Assembly (NCBI GenBank): GCA_009694295.1
Contig: SHVJ01000008.1
Location: forward strand, 1-40,665
Source: Acidimicrobiia bacterium
GTDB taxonomy: Bacteria; Actinomycetota; Acidimicrobiia; IMCC26256; PALSA-555
DNA length: 40,665 nt
Direction of reading: 5' to 3'
Positions within the stretch are counted from its first letter, which is position 1. Each line of letters begins with the position of its first letter. Positions 7,618-16,115 of this stretch are shown here, piece by piece. The notes beneath the pieces are model-generated. The model was not told where the DNA came from, did not search any database, and saw only the letters and a list, made by a program, of their open reading frames with translations. The position numbers and the translations under genes are program-made.

Positions 7618-8057
7618 CGGTCGCGCGAAAACTGACGGACGTCGATCTCGACATCGGCCGCGATGCGATCGACCGAAACGAAGAGCGCGAGCTGACCGTG
7701 CCGCAGTGCGTCGAGGATCTGGCCGTCGTCGCGGCAGGCCCAGACCCGGTCGCCGTCGGTCACCATGCGAAGCCCGGCGATGTCTTCGCCGGCCTCGACC
7801 AGCGCCGCGACTGCTCGGCGGATACGGGCCAACGGAAGCCCGGCTTCGAGCAGCGATTGGACCATCCGCAACGCGACGAGATCACGAAAGGAATAGGTCA
7901 GCGCGGGGTCAGGCCCAGGAGTGATGAGTCCGACGCGCGCCCAGTACTCGAGTTGCGCCGCGGTGCACCCACTGAGTCGCGCCGCTTGCAGTGCCGTGAA
8001 CGCTCCGGCTTTCACCGCCGGGTCAGGACGGGTCGTCGTCGCGTTGCCAGCGCTCAC
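7554..8057 (-). CDS. MerR-family transcriptional regulator
   Basis: A small regulator with one winged-helix MerR-like domain: FTALQAARLSGCTAAQLEYWARVGLITPG is the helix-turn-helix and wing, then FRDLVALRMVQSLLEAGLPLARIRRAV is the following helix pair. The C-terminal part (VWACRDDGQILDALRHGQLALFVSVDRI) is typical of short actinobacterial MerR-like proteins with no metal-binding cysteines. The start is uncertain: GTG codons at 8087, 8057 and 8015 all lack a clear ribosome-binding site. The last lies just past the DUF3040 stop and would still keep the whole HTH. Gene ends overlap: 64 bp convergent with the transglutaminase gene, and a short overlap with DUF3040 if 8057 is used. Confidence 0.82.
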   Translation of the reverse strand: MSAGNATTTRPDPAVKAGAFTALQAARLSGCTAAQLEYWARVGLITPGPDPALTYSFRDLVALRMVQSLLEAGLPLARIRRAVAALVEAGEDIAGLRMVTDGDRVWACRDDGQILDALRHGQLALFVSVDRIAADVEIDVRQFSRDRQSFVDGLRGFDHPAGSGSPD

Positions 8058-8403
8058 GCCAGCGCTTGCCGGCGTCGCCGAACACACCCTTCATCGCACC
8101 GCCTCGTGATGCGGTGAGGCTTTCGAGTCCGGCGCGTCCCATCTTGCGCACGTGGTGCTCGATGACGAGCAGGCAGAACAACATCAGCAGGAACCCACCG
8201 ACCGCGAGCGGGAGGACGCTCGTGAACGTCATGACGAGGATGGCGAGTCCCACGATGAGCCCGAGGACCGCCCACTTGATCATCTTGGCCGAATGCCGGT
8301 AGAGGGTCGTGTCCGACACCTGCTGCACCAGCTTCGGATCCGTGACCGAGAGATTGGCCTCGATCTCCCGCAGGATGCGCTGTTCGTCTTCGGAGAGGGG
8401 CAT
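8023..8403 (-). CDS. DUF3040 membrane protein
   Basis: A 126-residue protein starting MPLSEDEQRILREIEANL, the diagnostic DUF3040 opening. Two membrane segments follow at about 43-62 (KWAVLGLIVGLAILVMTF) and 66-84 (LPLAVGGFLLMLFCLLVIEHH), and the tail is basic. DUF3040 proteins are actinobacterial, of unknown function, and in mycobacteria one lies close to mraZ, as here. The start is the ATG at 8403. The gene leads into the MerR-like gene on the same strand. Confidence 0.9.
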   Translation of the reverse strand: MPLSEDEQRILREIEANLSVTDPKLVQQVSDTTLYRHSAKMIKWAVLGLIVGLAILVMTFTSVLPLAVGGFLLMLFCLLVIEHHVRKMGRAGLESLTASRGGAMKGVFGDAGKRWRERWQRDDDPS

Positions 8404-8487
8404 TCGTCCGCTCGTTCGGCCAGGGAACGCAGGATCGTGCGATCCAGCGAGTCATTGTCGCGCAGCATTCCACGCCACTCAACGCGA

Positions 8488-8514
8488 GGCCGGTCTGCCG
8501 CCTGAAAACCGGCC
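8488..8514 (-). terminator. Possible terminator hairpin after the Gfo/Idh gene
   Basis: GGCCGGT (8488-8494) and ACCGGCC (8508-8514) form a perfect 7-bp stem with a 13-nt loop, 19 bp past the stop of the leftward Gfo/Idh operon. There is no U-run, so termination is only plausible. Confidence 0.35.
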
Positions 8515-8532
8515 CTCTGTCGGGAAGGGGAT

Positions 8533-9591
8533 TCAGTCCACGATCGGAACCGAGGCGCCTCCTGTCGCTGCCGAGCGGTATGCCGCATCCACGATGCGGT
8601 GCGCGTGCAGCGCCGTGAGGGCATCGGGCGACCCGGTCGCGGCCGAACCCTTCGCCGCGAGGGCCCGCAGAAAGGCGATCGAGGGCTCGGCGTATTGCGC
8701 CACCGACGCCGCATGCTCCGGTGGAACACCCAGCTGTGCGGCCCACGTCGGGAGCTCGGCGGCGATCATCGACGCTCCATCGCTGGTCTCCACATGCAGC
8801 GGGCCGAGGTAGTCGTCGTCGGCCCAGATGAACGCCTGCTCGCAGAAGATCTCGAGGCGACGGCTCGATTCGCGCGTGAGCACCTGGTGCCAGACGCTCA
8901 GCAAGGTGGCGTGCACTCCCTCGGGGTAGCCGAGCGTGAGCACCGCAACATCGTCGATTCCCAGGTAACCGAAGCGGTTGGAGACCTCGGCTCGCACCGA
9001 TGTCGGTGCCCCCAAGATCCACGAGAGGACATCGACGTCGTGAATCGAGTGCTCGAGCAGCGTCCCTCCGCCGGACTTGGCCACATCGGAGCGCCAATCA
9101 GAGCCGTACTGCCCCTGGGTCGGGAAGTACTGGTCGTCGCGCATCACGCACGCGAGCACTCGCCCGTATTGACCGGAAGCGACGGCTTCGGCCGCGGCTC
9201 TGAAGACCGGCGCGTACCGCAGCACGAGCCCCACTTGGTGCGGAACCGACGCGAGGAGCCCCGCGACTCGTTTGCATCCATCAAACGTTGGCGCAAGGGG
9301 TTTTTCGCAGAACACCGCGAGCCCACGTGCAACGGCTGCGGCAACCACCGGCTCGTGCGCGGCCGTCCACGTGCACACCCACACGGCATCGACTGCGTCG
9401 AGGAACGAGTCGAGATCCTTGTACGCCTCCGCGCCGTGCTGGGAGGCGACCTTCGCGGCACGCGTCTCATCGACGTCGTGTGTCGCGGTGACCACCGCGT
9501 CCACGAGTCCGGCCTTCGCGACCCTGGCCAACACATGCGAGTGCACGGTGCCGATGAACCCGCACCCGGCGATGCCGATCCGCGCGGTCAC
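8533..9591 (-). CDS. Gfo/Idh/MocA-family NAD(P)-dependent oxidoreductase
   Basis: A 352-residue sugar- or inositol-dehydrogenase-like enzyme. The N-terminal Rossmann motif is GIAGCGFIGTVHSHVLA at 5-21, followed by the family signature CEKPLAP and the C-terminal domain motif GGTLLEHSIHDVDVLSWILG with the HSIHD catalytic region. The substrate cannot be told from sequence; polyols, inositols and pyranoses are usual. The GTG start overlaps the dinB stop as GTGA, so it is coupled to dinB and the NUDIX gene. That pairing with DNA repair is likely operon hitch-hiking rather than a shared pathway. Confidence 0.9.
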   Translation of the reverse strand: MTARIGIAGCGFIGTVHSHVLARVAKAGLVDAVVTATHDVDETRAAKVASQHGAEAYKDLDSFLDAVDAVWVCTWTAAHEPVVAAAVARGLAVFCEKPLAPTFDGCKRVAGLLASVPHQVGLVLRYAPVFRAAAEAVASGQYGRVLACVMRDDQYFPTQGQYGSDWRSDVAKSGGGTLLEHSIHDVDVLSWILGAPTSVRAEVSNRFGYLGIDDVAVLTLGYPEGVHATLLSVWHQVLTRESSRRLEIFCEQAFIWADDDYLGPLHVETSDGASMIAAELPTWAAQLGVPPEHAASVAQYAEPSIAFLRALAAKGSAATGSPDALTALHAHRIVDAAYRSAATGGASVPIVD

Positions 9592-10811
9592 GTCCGCCGG
9601 TCTCCCGGTTCGCGCATGAGGCGGGCGGGAAGCACCGCATCGTTTCCGTACCGCGCCCGCACCTCGTCGACGCTGCGCTCCAGATCCACGCGGTGGCGCC
9701 GGGTTACTTCGCTCTCGTCCGGACTCTCGTCGTCCTCGAGCGCGAGCGCCCCCTGGATCTCACTCGCGTGATCCAGCTGCTGGATCGAGAGCCCCAACAG
9801 CCGCACGCCGTCCTCCAGATCCACCGCGGCGAGCAGCGCACCGCCCGTGTGGGCGAGATCTGTGGCGAGGTCGGTGGGTTCGGCGAGCGTGCGTGAGCGC
9901 GTGATCGTGCGGAAGTCGGAATAGCGGATCTTGAGCTGCACCGTGCGGCCGGCGAGGCCGGCGGCGCGCAAGCGCGTCGCGATCTTGTCGGCGAAGCGCA
10001 GTACCTCGCGTTCGAGAACGGTTCGCTCGGAGACGTCTTTGGGGAAGGTCTCTTCGTGACCGATCGACTTGACCTGGTGGTTGGTTTCCACACCGCGGTC
10101 GTCGTGGTTCCATGCGAGCGCGTGCAGGTGGTGGCCATGCGCGACGCCGACCGCACCGGTGAGCGTGTCCTCGGGGAGCGCCGCAAGCTCGCCGATCGTG
10201 TGCACGCCGAACCGGGCGAGGCGCTTGCGGGTCGCGGGGCCCACACCCCAGAGCCGCTCGACCGGGAGTGGGTGCAAGAAGGCGAGCTCTTCGCCCGGCG
10301 CGACGACGATGAGGCCATCCGGCTTCGACAGATCGCTGGCGATCTTGGCGAGGAACTTCGTGGTCGCTACGCCGACCGATGCGGTCAAGCCCGATTCGGC
10401 GCGCACCTGCTTACGAATCAACACCGCGATCTCCGGCCCCGAACCGTGGAGTCGGCGCGCGCCCGCCACGTCGAGGAAAGCCTCATCGAGTGAGAGCGGC
10501 TCAACGAGCGGCGTGAACGAACCGAGGATGCTCATCACCTGGGCGCTGGCCTCTTGGTAGAGATCGAAGCGGGGCGACAGGAAGACGCCGTCGGGACACG
10601 CACGCCGGGCTCGAGCCATCGGCATCGCGGAGTAGACGCCGAACTCGCGCGCTTCATAGCTCGATGCCGCGACCACGCCGCGCGGACCGAGTCCGCCGAC
10701 GATCACCGGTCGCCCAACGAGCGACGGATTCTCTCGCTGCTCGACCGAGGCATAGAACGCGTCGAGGTCGACGTGCAAGATCGTGAGCGTGTCCGGCCCG
10801 GAATCGTTCAT
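9588..10811 (-). CDS. dinB: DNA polymerase IV (Y family)
   Basis: A 407-residue translesion DNA polymerase that copies past damaged bases. The catalytic palm motifs are VDLDAFYASVEQRENPSL (D15, D17) and LSLDEAFLDVAGARRLHG (D-E pair). The thumb helix-hairpin-helix (RLWGVGPATRKRLARFGVHTIGELAALPEDTL) and the little-finger region follow. The ATG at 10811 overlaps the NUDIX stop as ATGA, and its own stop overlaps the oxidoreductase start. I do not see a classic C-terminal QLxLF clamp motif; QQLDHASEI is the nearest, internal candidate. No SOS box was recognised ahead of the operon. Confidence 0.95.
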   Translation of the reverse strand: MNDSGPDTLTILHVDLDAFYASVEQRENPSLVGRPVIVGGLGPRGVVAASSYEAREFGVYSAMPMARARRACPDGVFLSPRFDLYQEASAQVMSILGSFTPLVEPLSLDEAFLDVAGARRLHGSGPEIAVLIRKQVRAESGLTASVGVATTKFLAKIASDLSKPDGLIVVAPGEELAFLHPLPVERLWGVGPATRKRLARFGVHTIGELAALPEDTLTGAVGVAHGHHLHALAWNHDDRGVETNHQVKSIGHEETFPKDVSERTVLEREVLRFADKIATRLRAAGLAGRTVQLKIRYSDFRTITRSRTLAEPTDLATDLAHTGGALLAAVDLEDGVRLLGLSIQQLDHASEIQGALALEDDESPDESEVTRRHRVDLERSVDEVRARYGNDAVLPARLMREPGDRRT

Positions 10812-11308
10812 TCTGGAGCGCGATGGACAGAGAACTCCTCGTGGCTCGTGCCGTGCACTGCGTAGCGATAACCACGCGCCGCGGTGGGACCCCAACGTTC
10901 CGACAACCACTCCCCCAGCGGTTCGTGCACCCACCGGGCGCCGGCCGCGAGGCGAGCGACGCACTCGTGCGACGGCAAGAACTTGGCCTCGACCACGATG
11001 CCGTCGGGATCCTCGACGCGCAGCTCTCCCTCGTACTCCAGTGCGCGATGGATCTCTGCCCGCAGGATCCACCCGAGGTCGACGGCCTCGCACACCACCT
11101 CGTAAACGGGCCCTTCCCACTTCGTCACGCGCAGACCGGTCTCTTCCTCCACCTCGCGCGTCAGACCTTCGAGAATCGACGCGTCCTCGGCATCGATCAC
11201 CCCGCCCGGCGTGCTCCAGTCCTCGCGACCACCCCGTCGAACGTTGCGCACAAGCAGGAGTCCGTCGTCTGCTTCCACGATCGCACCGGCGACCAGCCAC
11301 TCCCGCAT
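10808..11308 (-). CDS. NUDIX hydrolase
   Basis: A 166-residue pyrophosphohydrolase of the NUDIX superfamily, which cleaves nucleoside diphosphate-linked compounds or damaged dNTPs. It starts MREWLVAGAIVEADDGLLLV. The NUDIX box is present (GGVIDAEDAS... REVEEETGL), but the glycine/glutamate half lies two residues further from REVEEETGL than in the classical G-x5-E-x7-RE pattern. Its stop overlaps the dinB start as ATGA, so the two products are made together. This suggests a nucleotide-pool cleaning role, by inference. The upstream in-frame extension to 11626 reads through the divergent gene's leader and is not used. Confidence 0.9.
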   Translation of the reverse strand: MREWLVAGAIVEADDGLLLVRNVRRGGREDWSTPGGVIDAEDASILEGLTREVEEETGLRVTKWEGPVYEVVCEAVDLGWILRAEIHRALEYEGELRVEDPDGIVVEAKFLPSHECVARLAAGARWVHEPLGEWLSERWGPTAARGYRYAVHGTSHEEFSVHRAPE

Positions 11309-11381
11309 GACCGTGCAGCCTAAGACGAGATCCCAGGCCATACGATCGGCACCTGTGGAACACACACCTAGGGACGAACCC

Positions 11382-11672
11382 GTGGGACGGGAGGCGCCGC
11401 CAACGATGCCGTCGCGCACGGCGTTCTTCCTCGCCTTTGGCAGCGTGGTGATCGCCGGGCTTTTCGGCGCGGTGATCGGGTACGGCATCACCAACGTGGA
11501 GTGCACGCGCTCGTGCTCGGGATCGCGCGCACTCGGCGCGATCGTCGGTGGCGTGATGGCCGCGGGCGGTGTCGGCATCGTCGCCATCCTCGTGTTGCGA
11601 GCGATGGGTGAATGGCGCCGCGGCAAGGGTGGCGGACCTGCTCGGGAAGCCGCGCCGCGCCGGCCGAGCTAG
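11382..11672 (+). CDS. Small two-helix membrane protein, unknown
   Basis: A 96-residue protein with two clear membrane helices (AFFLAFGSVVIAGLFGAVIGYGI and ALGAIVGGVMAAGGVGIVAILVL) and an intervening loop with two cysteines (VECTRSCSGS). The tail is basic and probably cytoplasmic. The GTG at 11382 has AGGGA 7 nt upstream; an ATG at 11406 is an alternative that removes eight residues. It diverges from the NUDIX operon across a 73-nt gap and converges on the PIG-L gene. No family recognised. Confidence 0.65.
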   Translation: MGREAPPTMPSRTAFFLAFGSVVIAGLFGAVIGYGITNVECTRSCSGSRALGAIVGGVMAAGGVGIVAILVLRAMGEWRRGKGGGPAREAAPRRPS

Positions 11673-11682
11673 CCGAGGTGAC

Positions 11683-12399
11683 CTAGCCCAAGAAGGTGAT
11701 GCGGCGGAAGCCCTCGGCATAGGCAACGTCGGCGGCGGCACCCGCCTCCTCTGCGCTCGTACGGAGGAACTCACGAAACCACTCGCCGGTCTCGGTGAGC
11801 TGGCTCGCGTGACAGAAGAGCGCGTCAATCTTTCGCTCCAACGTGTCGGAGATGTCCACCCAGCAGTTCGGCTCGAGCGTGCCGGTCAGGTACACGGCGC
11901 TCACGTGGTGAATGTCGAGACCCTCGGAGCGATGCTCTGGGAAGTAGTGCGGATTCCCCGCGGCCGGCGCCACCGCGTCGAGCGTGGCCCAACCCGTGAC
12001 TCGATGGTCTCGGTGGTTGAAGTAACCATCGCCGAAGAACACCGCGGTCGGATCGGGGCAGACGACCACCTCAGGGCGAATGTCGCGCACGCACCGCACG
12101 ATCGACCCCACCAACGCCGGGTTGTCGGCGATCTCGCCGTCGCCGTACTCGAGATGGAGATGACCGGCGAAGCCCAGCTTCGCCGACGCGGCCTCTGTCT
12201 CCTCAACCCGGACTCGTGCCAGCGCATCCAGATCGGCGTTGGGATCGTTCGTGCCCTTCTCGCCGCGCGTCGTGATGAGCACCCACACTTCCGCACCGGC
12301 ATCGGCCCAGCGGGCGAGCGTTCCCCCCGCCGAGATCTCGGGATCGTCGGGGTGCGCGTAGACCGCGAGCGCGCGGGCGGGTACTTCGTCGACCAGCAT
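11683..12399 (-). CDS. PIG-L/LmbE-family zinc deacetylase
   Basis: A 238-residue zinc-dependent de-N-acetylase. AHPDDPE at 15-21 gives the metal-binding H16 and D19, and NHRDHR at 128-133 supplies the third ligand. Family members deacetylate GlcNAc conjugates; in actinobacteria the best known are MshB (mycothiol synthesis) and Mca (mycothiol conjugate amidase). The length is shorter than MshB (about 300), so neither name is assigned. It is the last gene of a four-gene leftward operon, 14 nt after the threonine aldolase stop. Confidence 0.9.
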   Translation of the reverse strand: MLVDEVPARALAVYAHPDDPEISAGGTLARWADAGAEVWVLITTRGEKGTNDPNADLDALARVRVEETEAASAKLGFAGHLHLEYGDGEIADNPALVGSIVRCVRDIRPEVVVCPDPTAVFFGDGYFNHRDHRVTGWATLDAVAPAAGNPHYFPEHRSEGLDIHHVSAVYLTGTLEPNCWVDISDTLERKIDALFCHASQLTETGEWFREFLRTSAEEAGAAADVAYAEGFRRITFLG

Positions 12400-12413
12400 T
12401 CAGTCGCCCATCA

Positions 12414-13442
12414 TCATTCGGCCACCGCGTCCAACGCTGTGATGGCGCGGTCGAGCCCCGAATCGTCAACGTCGTGATGCGTGACAAAGCGCACCGTGCG
12501 GGCGTCGATCGTGCCGCACCGAATGCCGTGCTCGGCGAGCCGCTCCACGATCTTGTCGGGCAGTCGATCGAGCGGTGCACACACGATGTTGGTCTCGATC
12601 GTCGCAGGGTCGACACTTCCCGGGAAGCGATCCGCGATCGCCCCGGCCAGTCGACGCGCGCGCGCGTGGTCCTCGGCAAGCCGCTCGACCATCTGTTCGA
12701 GGGCCACGATTCCCGCCGCGGCGATCACGCCCGCTTGACGCATCCCACCACCAAGTCGGGCGCGCTCGGAGTGGGCATGTTCCATCACAGCGTTTGATCC
12801 GCACAGGATCGAACCGACGGGCGCAGAGAGCCCCTTCGAGAAGCAGAACATCACCGTGTCGCAGCCGACCGTGAGCGCGGCCGGTGTTGTGGCCAGCGCG
12901 ATTGCCGCGTTCCAGATTCGTGCGCCGTCGCAGTGCACCCGAAGCCCGTGAGCACGCGCGACCGCCGTGATCGCCTCCACCTCTTGCACCCGCAACGGGC
13001 GGCCGCTCGCAGCCATGTGGGTGTTCTCGATCGCGACCGCTGAGATCGGTGAAAGGTGGTGCGCTTGGTCGGCGCACGCCGACTCGATCTGGTCCGGCGT
13101 CAGGAAACCGGGCTCGTCTGCCAGCGGACGGAGCTGCACGCCGGCATTCTGCGCGGTCGCCGCGTTTTCGTATCGGTACACATGCGCTCGGTCAGCGCAG
13201 AGCACGTCGGTGCCTGCCCGTCCCAGCAGTCGCAGCGCGAGCTGGTTCGCCATCGTGCCCGACGGTACGAACATCGCCCGGTCCTTGCCCGTGAGCTCGG
13301 CGGCCATCGCCTCGAGCCGGTTGACGGTCGGGTCTTCCCCGTACTCGTCGTCACCGACCTCGGCCTCCGCCATGGCGCGCCGCATCGCCGGCGTCGGGCG
13401 CGTCACGGTGTCGGACCGCAGGTCGACGATGCCGTCACTCAT
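12414..13442 (-). CDS. ltaE: Low-specificity L-threonine aldolase
   Basis: A PLP-dependent enzyme that splits L-threonine or L-allo-threonine to glycine and acetaldehyde. The 342-residue product shows the family start IVDLRSDTVTRPTPAMRRAM, GDDEYGEDPTV, the HCDGARIWNAA segment at 170-180 that holds the cofactor aspartate, and the PLP lysine K203 in FCFSKGLSAPVG. The ATG at 13442 overlaps the tesB stop as ATGA. An upstream in-frame extension reads into tesB in another frame and is rejected. Confidence 0.94.
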   Translation of the reverse strand: MSDGIVDLRSDTVTRPTPAMRRAMAEAEVGDDEYGEDPTVNRLEAMAAELTGKDRAMFVPSGTMANQLALRLLGRAGTDVLCADRAHVYRYENAATAQNAGVQLRPLADEPGFLTPDQIESACADQAHHLSPISAVAIENTHMAASGRPLRVQEVEAITAVARAHGLRVHCDGARIWNAAIALATTPAALTVGCDTVMFCFSKGLSAPVGSILCGSNAVMEHAHSERARLGGGMRQAGVIAAAGIVALEQMVERLAEDHARARRLAGAIADRFPGSVDPATIETNIVCAPLDRLPDKIVERLAEHGIRCGTIDARTVRFVTHHDVDDSGLDRAITALDAVAE

Positions 13443-14332
13443 GCGTTCACCTCGGGTGTGCGCATCGGGCGCAACAAGCCCTCCTGCATCACGGTGATCG
13501 CCAACGTTCCGTCGGCTCGGAACACGTGACCCAGGGCCAGCCCGCGCGCGCCGTAGGCCGACGGACTCGTCTGGTGGTACAGCAACCATTCGTCGGCACG
13601 AAACGGTCGGTGGAACCACATCGCGTGGTCGAGGCTCGCCATCATGTAGCCGCCGCTGTGCCCGATCGCATGCGGCAACGTCGCGGTGTCGAGCAATGAG
13701 AGGTCGGAGGCGTACGCGACGACGCACGCGTGCAGGAGCGGATCGTCGGGCAGTCTGCCGTTCGTCTTGATCCAGACGTCCTGCGAAGGCGCCCGTGGCG
13801 CAGGCTCCAGCCAATGCGGATCGTCGACCGGGCGTGAATCGATTGGTCGCTCACGCACGAGCCACTGCGTCGCTTCCGGGCCGAACTTCGAGATGTAGGG
13901 CTCGATGCGCTCACGGAACGTCGGCAGATCCTCGGGTGCCGGCACTTCGGGCATCTCCATCGCGTGGTCGGGTCCGTCCTCGTGCACCTGGAACGATGCG
14001 GCGAGGTTGAAGATCGCCTTGCCGTGCTGAATGGCAACGACGCGACGCGTGGTGAACGAGCGACCGTCACGAATGCGGTCGACCTCGAAGATGATCGGGA
14101 TGTTCGGATCGCCAGGTCGCAGGAAGTACGAATGAAGCGAATGCACTGCTCTGTCGTCCTCGATGGTCCGGCCGGCCGCGACCAACGCCTGCGCGGCGAC
14201 CTGACCGCCAAACACGCGCTGGCGGTCCTCGTCGGGGCTCACACCGCGGAACAGGTTGACCTCCAACCGCTCGAGCTCGAGCAATTTCAGGAGATCGTCG
14301 AGCGCGGCGGTCCGCTCGTGTGCGTCGCTCAC
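13439..14332 (-). CDS. tesB: Acyl-CoA thioesterase II
   Basis: A 297-residue double-hotdog thioesterase that hydrolyses medium and long acyl-CoAs to free acids. Family landmarks are RVFGGQVAAQALVAAGRT near the N-terminus, LHSYFLRPGDP, and the C-terminal SLDHAMWFHRPFRADEWLLY. Length and motifs match TesB. The GTG start overlaps the phosphofructokinase stop as GTGA, and the end overlaps the ltaE start. It probably controls CoA release in the fatty-acid-rich metabolism seen elsewhere in the window. Confidence 0.94.
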   Translation of the reverse strand: MSDAHERTAALDDLLKLLELERLEVNLFRGVSPDEDRQRVFGGQVAAQALVAAGRTIEDDRAVHSLHSYFLRPGDPNIPIIFEVDRIRDGRSFTTRRVVAIQHGKAIFNLAASFQVHEDGPDHAMEMPEVPAPEDLPTFRERIEPYISKFGPEATQWLVRERPIDSRPVDDPHWLEPAPRAPSQDVWIKTNGRLPDDPLLHACVVAYASDLSLLDTATLPHAIGHSGGYMMASLDHAMWFHRPFRADEWLLYHQTSPSAYGARGLALGHVFRADGTLAITVMQEGLLRPMRTPEVNA

Positions 14333-15357
14333 CCGAAGAACACCTCGGCCTCGGCGATGCGCTCGGGCGGCACGGTCTTGAGCTCACCGACCGCGGCTTC
14401 GAAGGGGACCCGGATGATGTCGGTCCCCCGAAGCGCCACCATCTTCCCGAAGTCGCTCTCGTTCGCCGCATCGATCGCTTCCAGCCCGAAGCGCGTCGCG
14501 AGGATCCGATCGAAGGCAGTAGGCGTGCCACCTCGCAACAAGTGCCCGAGTACGACGACGCGCGTCTCGAACCCGGTGCGTGACTCGAGCTCGGGCGCGA
14601 GCCGATTGCCCACGCCGCCGAGGCGGACATGGCCGAACTCGTCGACTTCCCCCGCCTGGAGCGTCATCGTTCCCTCCACCGGCACGGCACCCTCGGCCAC
14701 CACGACGATCGAGAAGCTGTGCCCGTGCTGATGGCGGTGCCTCAACTGGTCGGCAACTGCGTCCACATCGAATGGCTGCTCGGGGATGAGGATCACATGC
14801 GCGCCCCCGGACAGACCCGAGTGCAGCGCGATCCATCCAGCGTGTCGCCCCATCACCTCGACGATGAGCACGCGATCGTGGCTCTCGGCGGTGGTGTGGA
14901 GTCGGTCGATCGCGTCGCTTGCGATCTGCACCGCAGTGTCGAAACCGAACGTGTAGTCAGTGGCGGAGATGTCGTTGTCGATCGTCTTGGGCACGCCGAC
15001 GACCTTGACGCCTTCGTCGCCAAGCTTCCACGCTACGCCCAACGTGTCCTCGCCGCCGATCGCGATGAGCGCGTGGATGTGCTCTCGCTCAAGCGTCGCG
15101 AGCACGGCAGCGACGCCGCCGTCCTGCTTGTACGGGTTGGTGCGCGAAGTCCCGAGGATCGTCCCGCCGCGAGGTAACAGCCCACGCACCGTGTCAAAGG
15201 TCACCTCGACCGTGTCGTTCTCGACGAGACCTCGCCAGCCGTGACGGAAGCCGACTAGCTCGTGGCCGTAGACGCCCTCGCCCTTGCGAACCACGGCGCG
15301 GATCACCGCATTGAGGCCGGGGCAGTCGCCACCCCCGGTGAGCAGTCCGATGCGCAT
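14329..15357 (-). CDS. 6-phosphofructokinase, predicted diphosphate-dependent
   Basis: Converts fructose 6-phosphate to the 1,6-bisphosphate. The 342-residue product has LLTGGGDCPGLNAVIRA at the N-terminus and catalytic PKTIDNDI (D127, D129). The donor-site residues are GGEDT with D104 and PKTIDND with K124. Classical ATP enzymes have Gly at both sites, while D104 plus K124 is the pattern of PPi-dependent enzymes, including the actinobacterial group III. I therefore predict pyrophosphate use, not confirmed. AGGGA stands 5 nt before the ATG at 15357. First gene of the operon leading to tesB. Confidence 0.93.
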   Translation of the reverse strand: MRIGLLTGGGDCPGLNAVIRAVVRKGEGVYGHELVGFRHGWRGLVENDTVEVTFDTVRGLLPRGGTILGTSRTNPYKQDGGVAAVLATLEREHIHALIAIGGEDTLGVAWKLGDEGVKVVGVPKTIDNDISATDYTFGFDTAVQIASDAIDRLHTTAESHDRVLIVEVMGRHAGWIALHSGLSGGAHVILIPEQPFDVDAVADQLRHRHQHGHSFSIVVVAEGAVPVEGTMTLQAGEVDEFGHVRLGGVGNRLAPELESRTGFETRVVVLGHLLRGGTPTAFDRILATRFGLEAIDAANESDFGKMVALRGTDIIRVPFEAAVGELKTVPPERIAEAEVFFG

Positions 15358-15487
15358 CAGGTCCCTTCGTCTCGCGCGCCGCGCCCATCCTGCCCCAACC
15401 ACACAACGTGCGACCTCCGAATGCACCGAAGAGGAGAGCCCGATGCGAGAGTCAGGATTCCCCAGCGAGGACCGGTAGTCTCGCAAA

Positions 15488-16090
15488 GTGAGTCGGGCTC
15501 CGAAGGAACGGGTCGAGCGGGCAGCCGAAGCCCTGCTGAGCCCGGGTGAACGCGTCACGTCGACGGGCAGTTGCTGGGCCGTGCAAGTCCGCAATCGAGT
15601 CCCGCTCCTCCTGCTCGCTCGGCACAAGTACGTGATAGCGCTCACCGATCGCCGGATCCTCGTCTTTGCTCGCGGACGCCGCGGACCAGAGCCGTCCGAC
15701 CTCGTGATCGGGAAGCGGTACGAATCCTTTTCACTTGATCGAGTCCGACGTCGTCGGCCCCTGCTCCAGATGGTGCTGAAAGCTGCCAATGGCAATCGCT
15801 TGGTGTTCGAGTTCCGTCGGAACGAGCGAGAGCTCGCCGGAGAGCTGATCGCACGGCTCACGCCGCCCCCTGGCCACGGCGCCCCGGAACCAACGTTCGG
15901 CGCGCCCCGCAGCGCAGCACCCGCCACCGACAGCCCGAGCCCCTTCGCCCCAGGACCCGTCGAGCCCGCGTCAGCGGAGCTACCACCCGTGGAGCCGGTT
16001 CCTGCGTGGCCCGTGGTCGAACCGGTGAGCTATGCACCCGAGGACCCGGCGTTCTGGGGTGCCGGTTCGGGTTCGGGTTCGGAGCAGTGA
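15488..16090 (+). CDS. PH-like domain protein with proline-rich tail
   Basis: A 200-residue cytoplasmic-looking protein. The first 125 residues resemble a bacterial pleckstrin-homology-like fold (HKYVIALTDRRILVFARG, then repeated beta-strand patterns ending ELAGELIARL). The last 75 residues are low-complexity, rich in proline, alanine and glutamate, ending GSGSGSEQ. The GTG start at 15488 has no strong ribosome-binding site and could be placed differently. It lies 25 nt before glpK on the same strand. Function unknown. Confidence 0.72.
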   Translation: MSRAPKERVERAAEALLSPGERVTSTGSCWAVQVRNRVPLLLLARHKYVIALTDRRILVFARGRRGPEPSDLVIGKRYESFSLDRVRRRRPLLQMVLKAANGNRLVFEFRRNERELAGELIARLTPPPGHGAPEPTFGAPRSAAPATDSPSPFAPGPVEPASAELPPVEPVPAWPVVEPVSYAPEDPAFWGAGSGSGSEQ

Positions 16091-16115
16091 CTGCCGCACG
16101 CGGCTGACGCATCGC

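Noticed and set aside
12203-12679. Leftward frame spanning the PIG-L and threonine aldolase region
   Set aside because: Out of frame with two well-recognised genes and low-complexity; a by-product of GC-rich codon positions.
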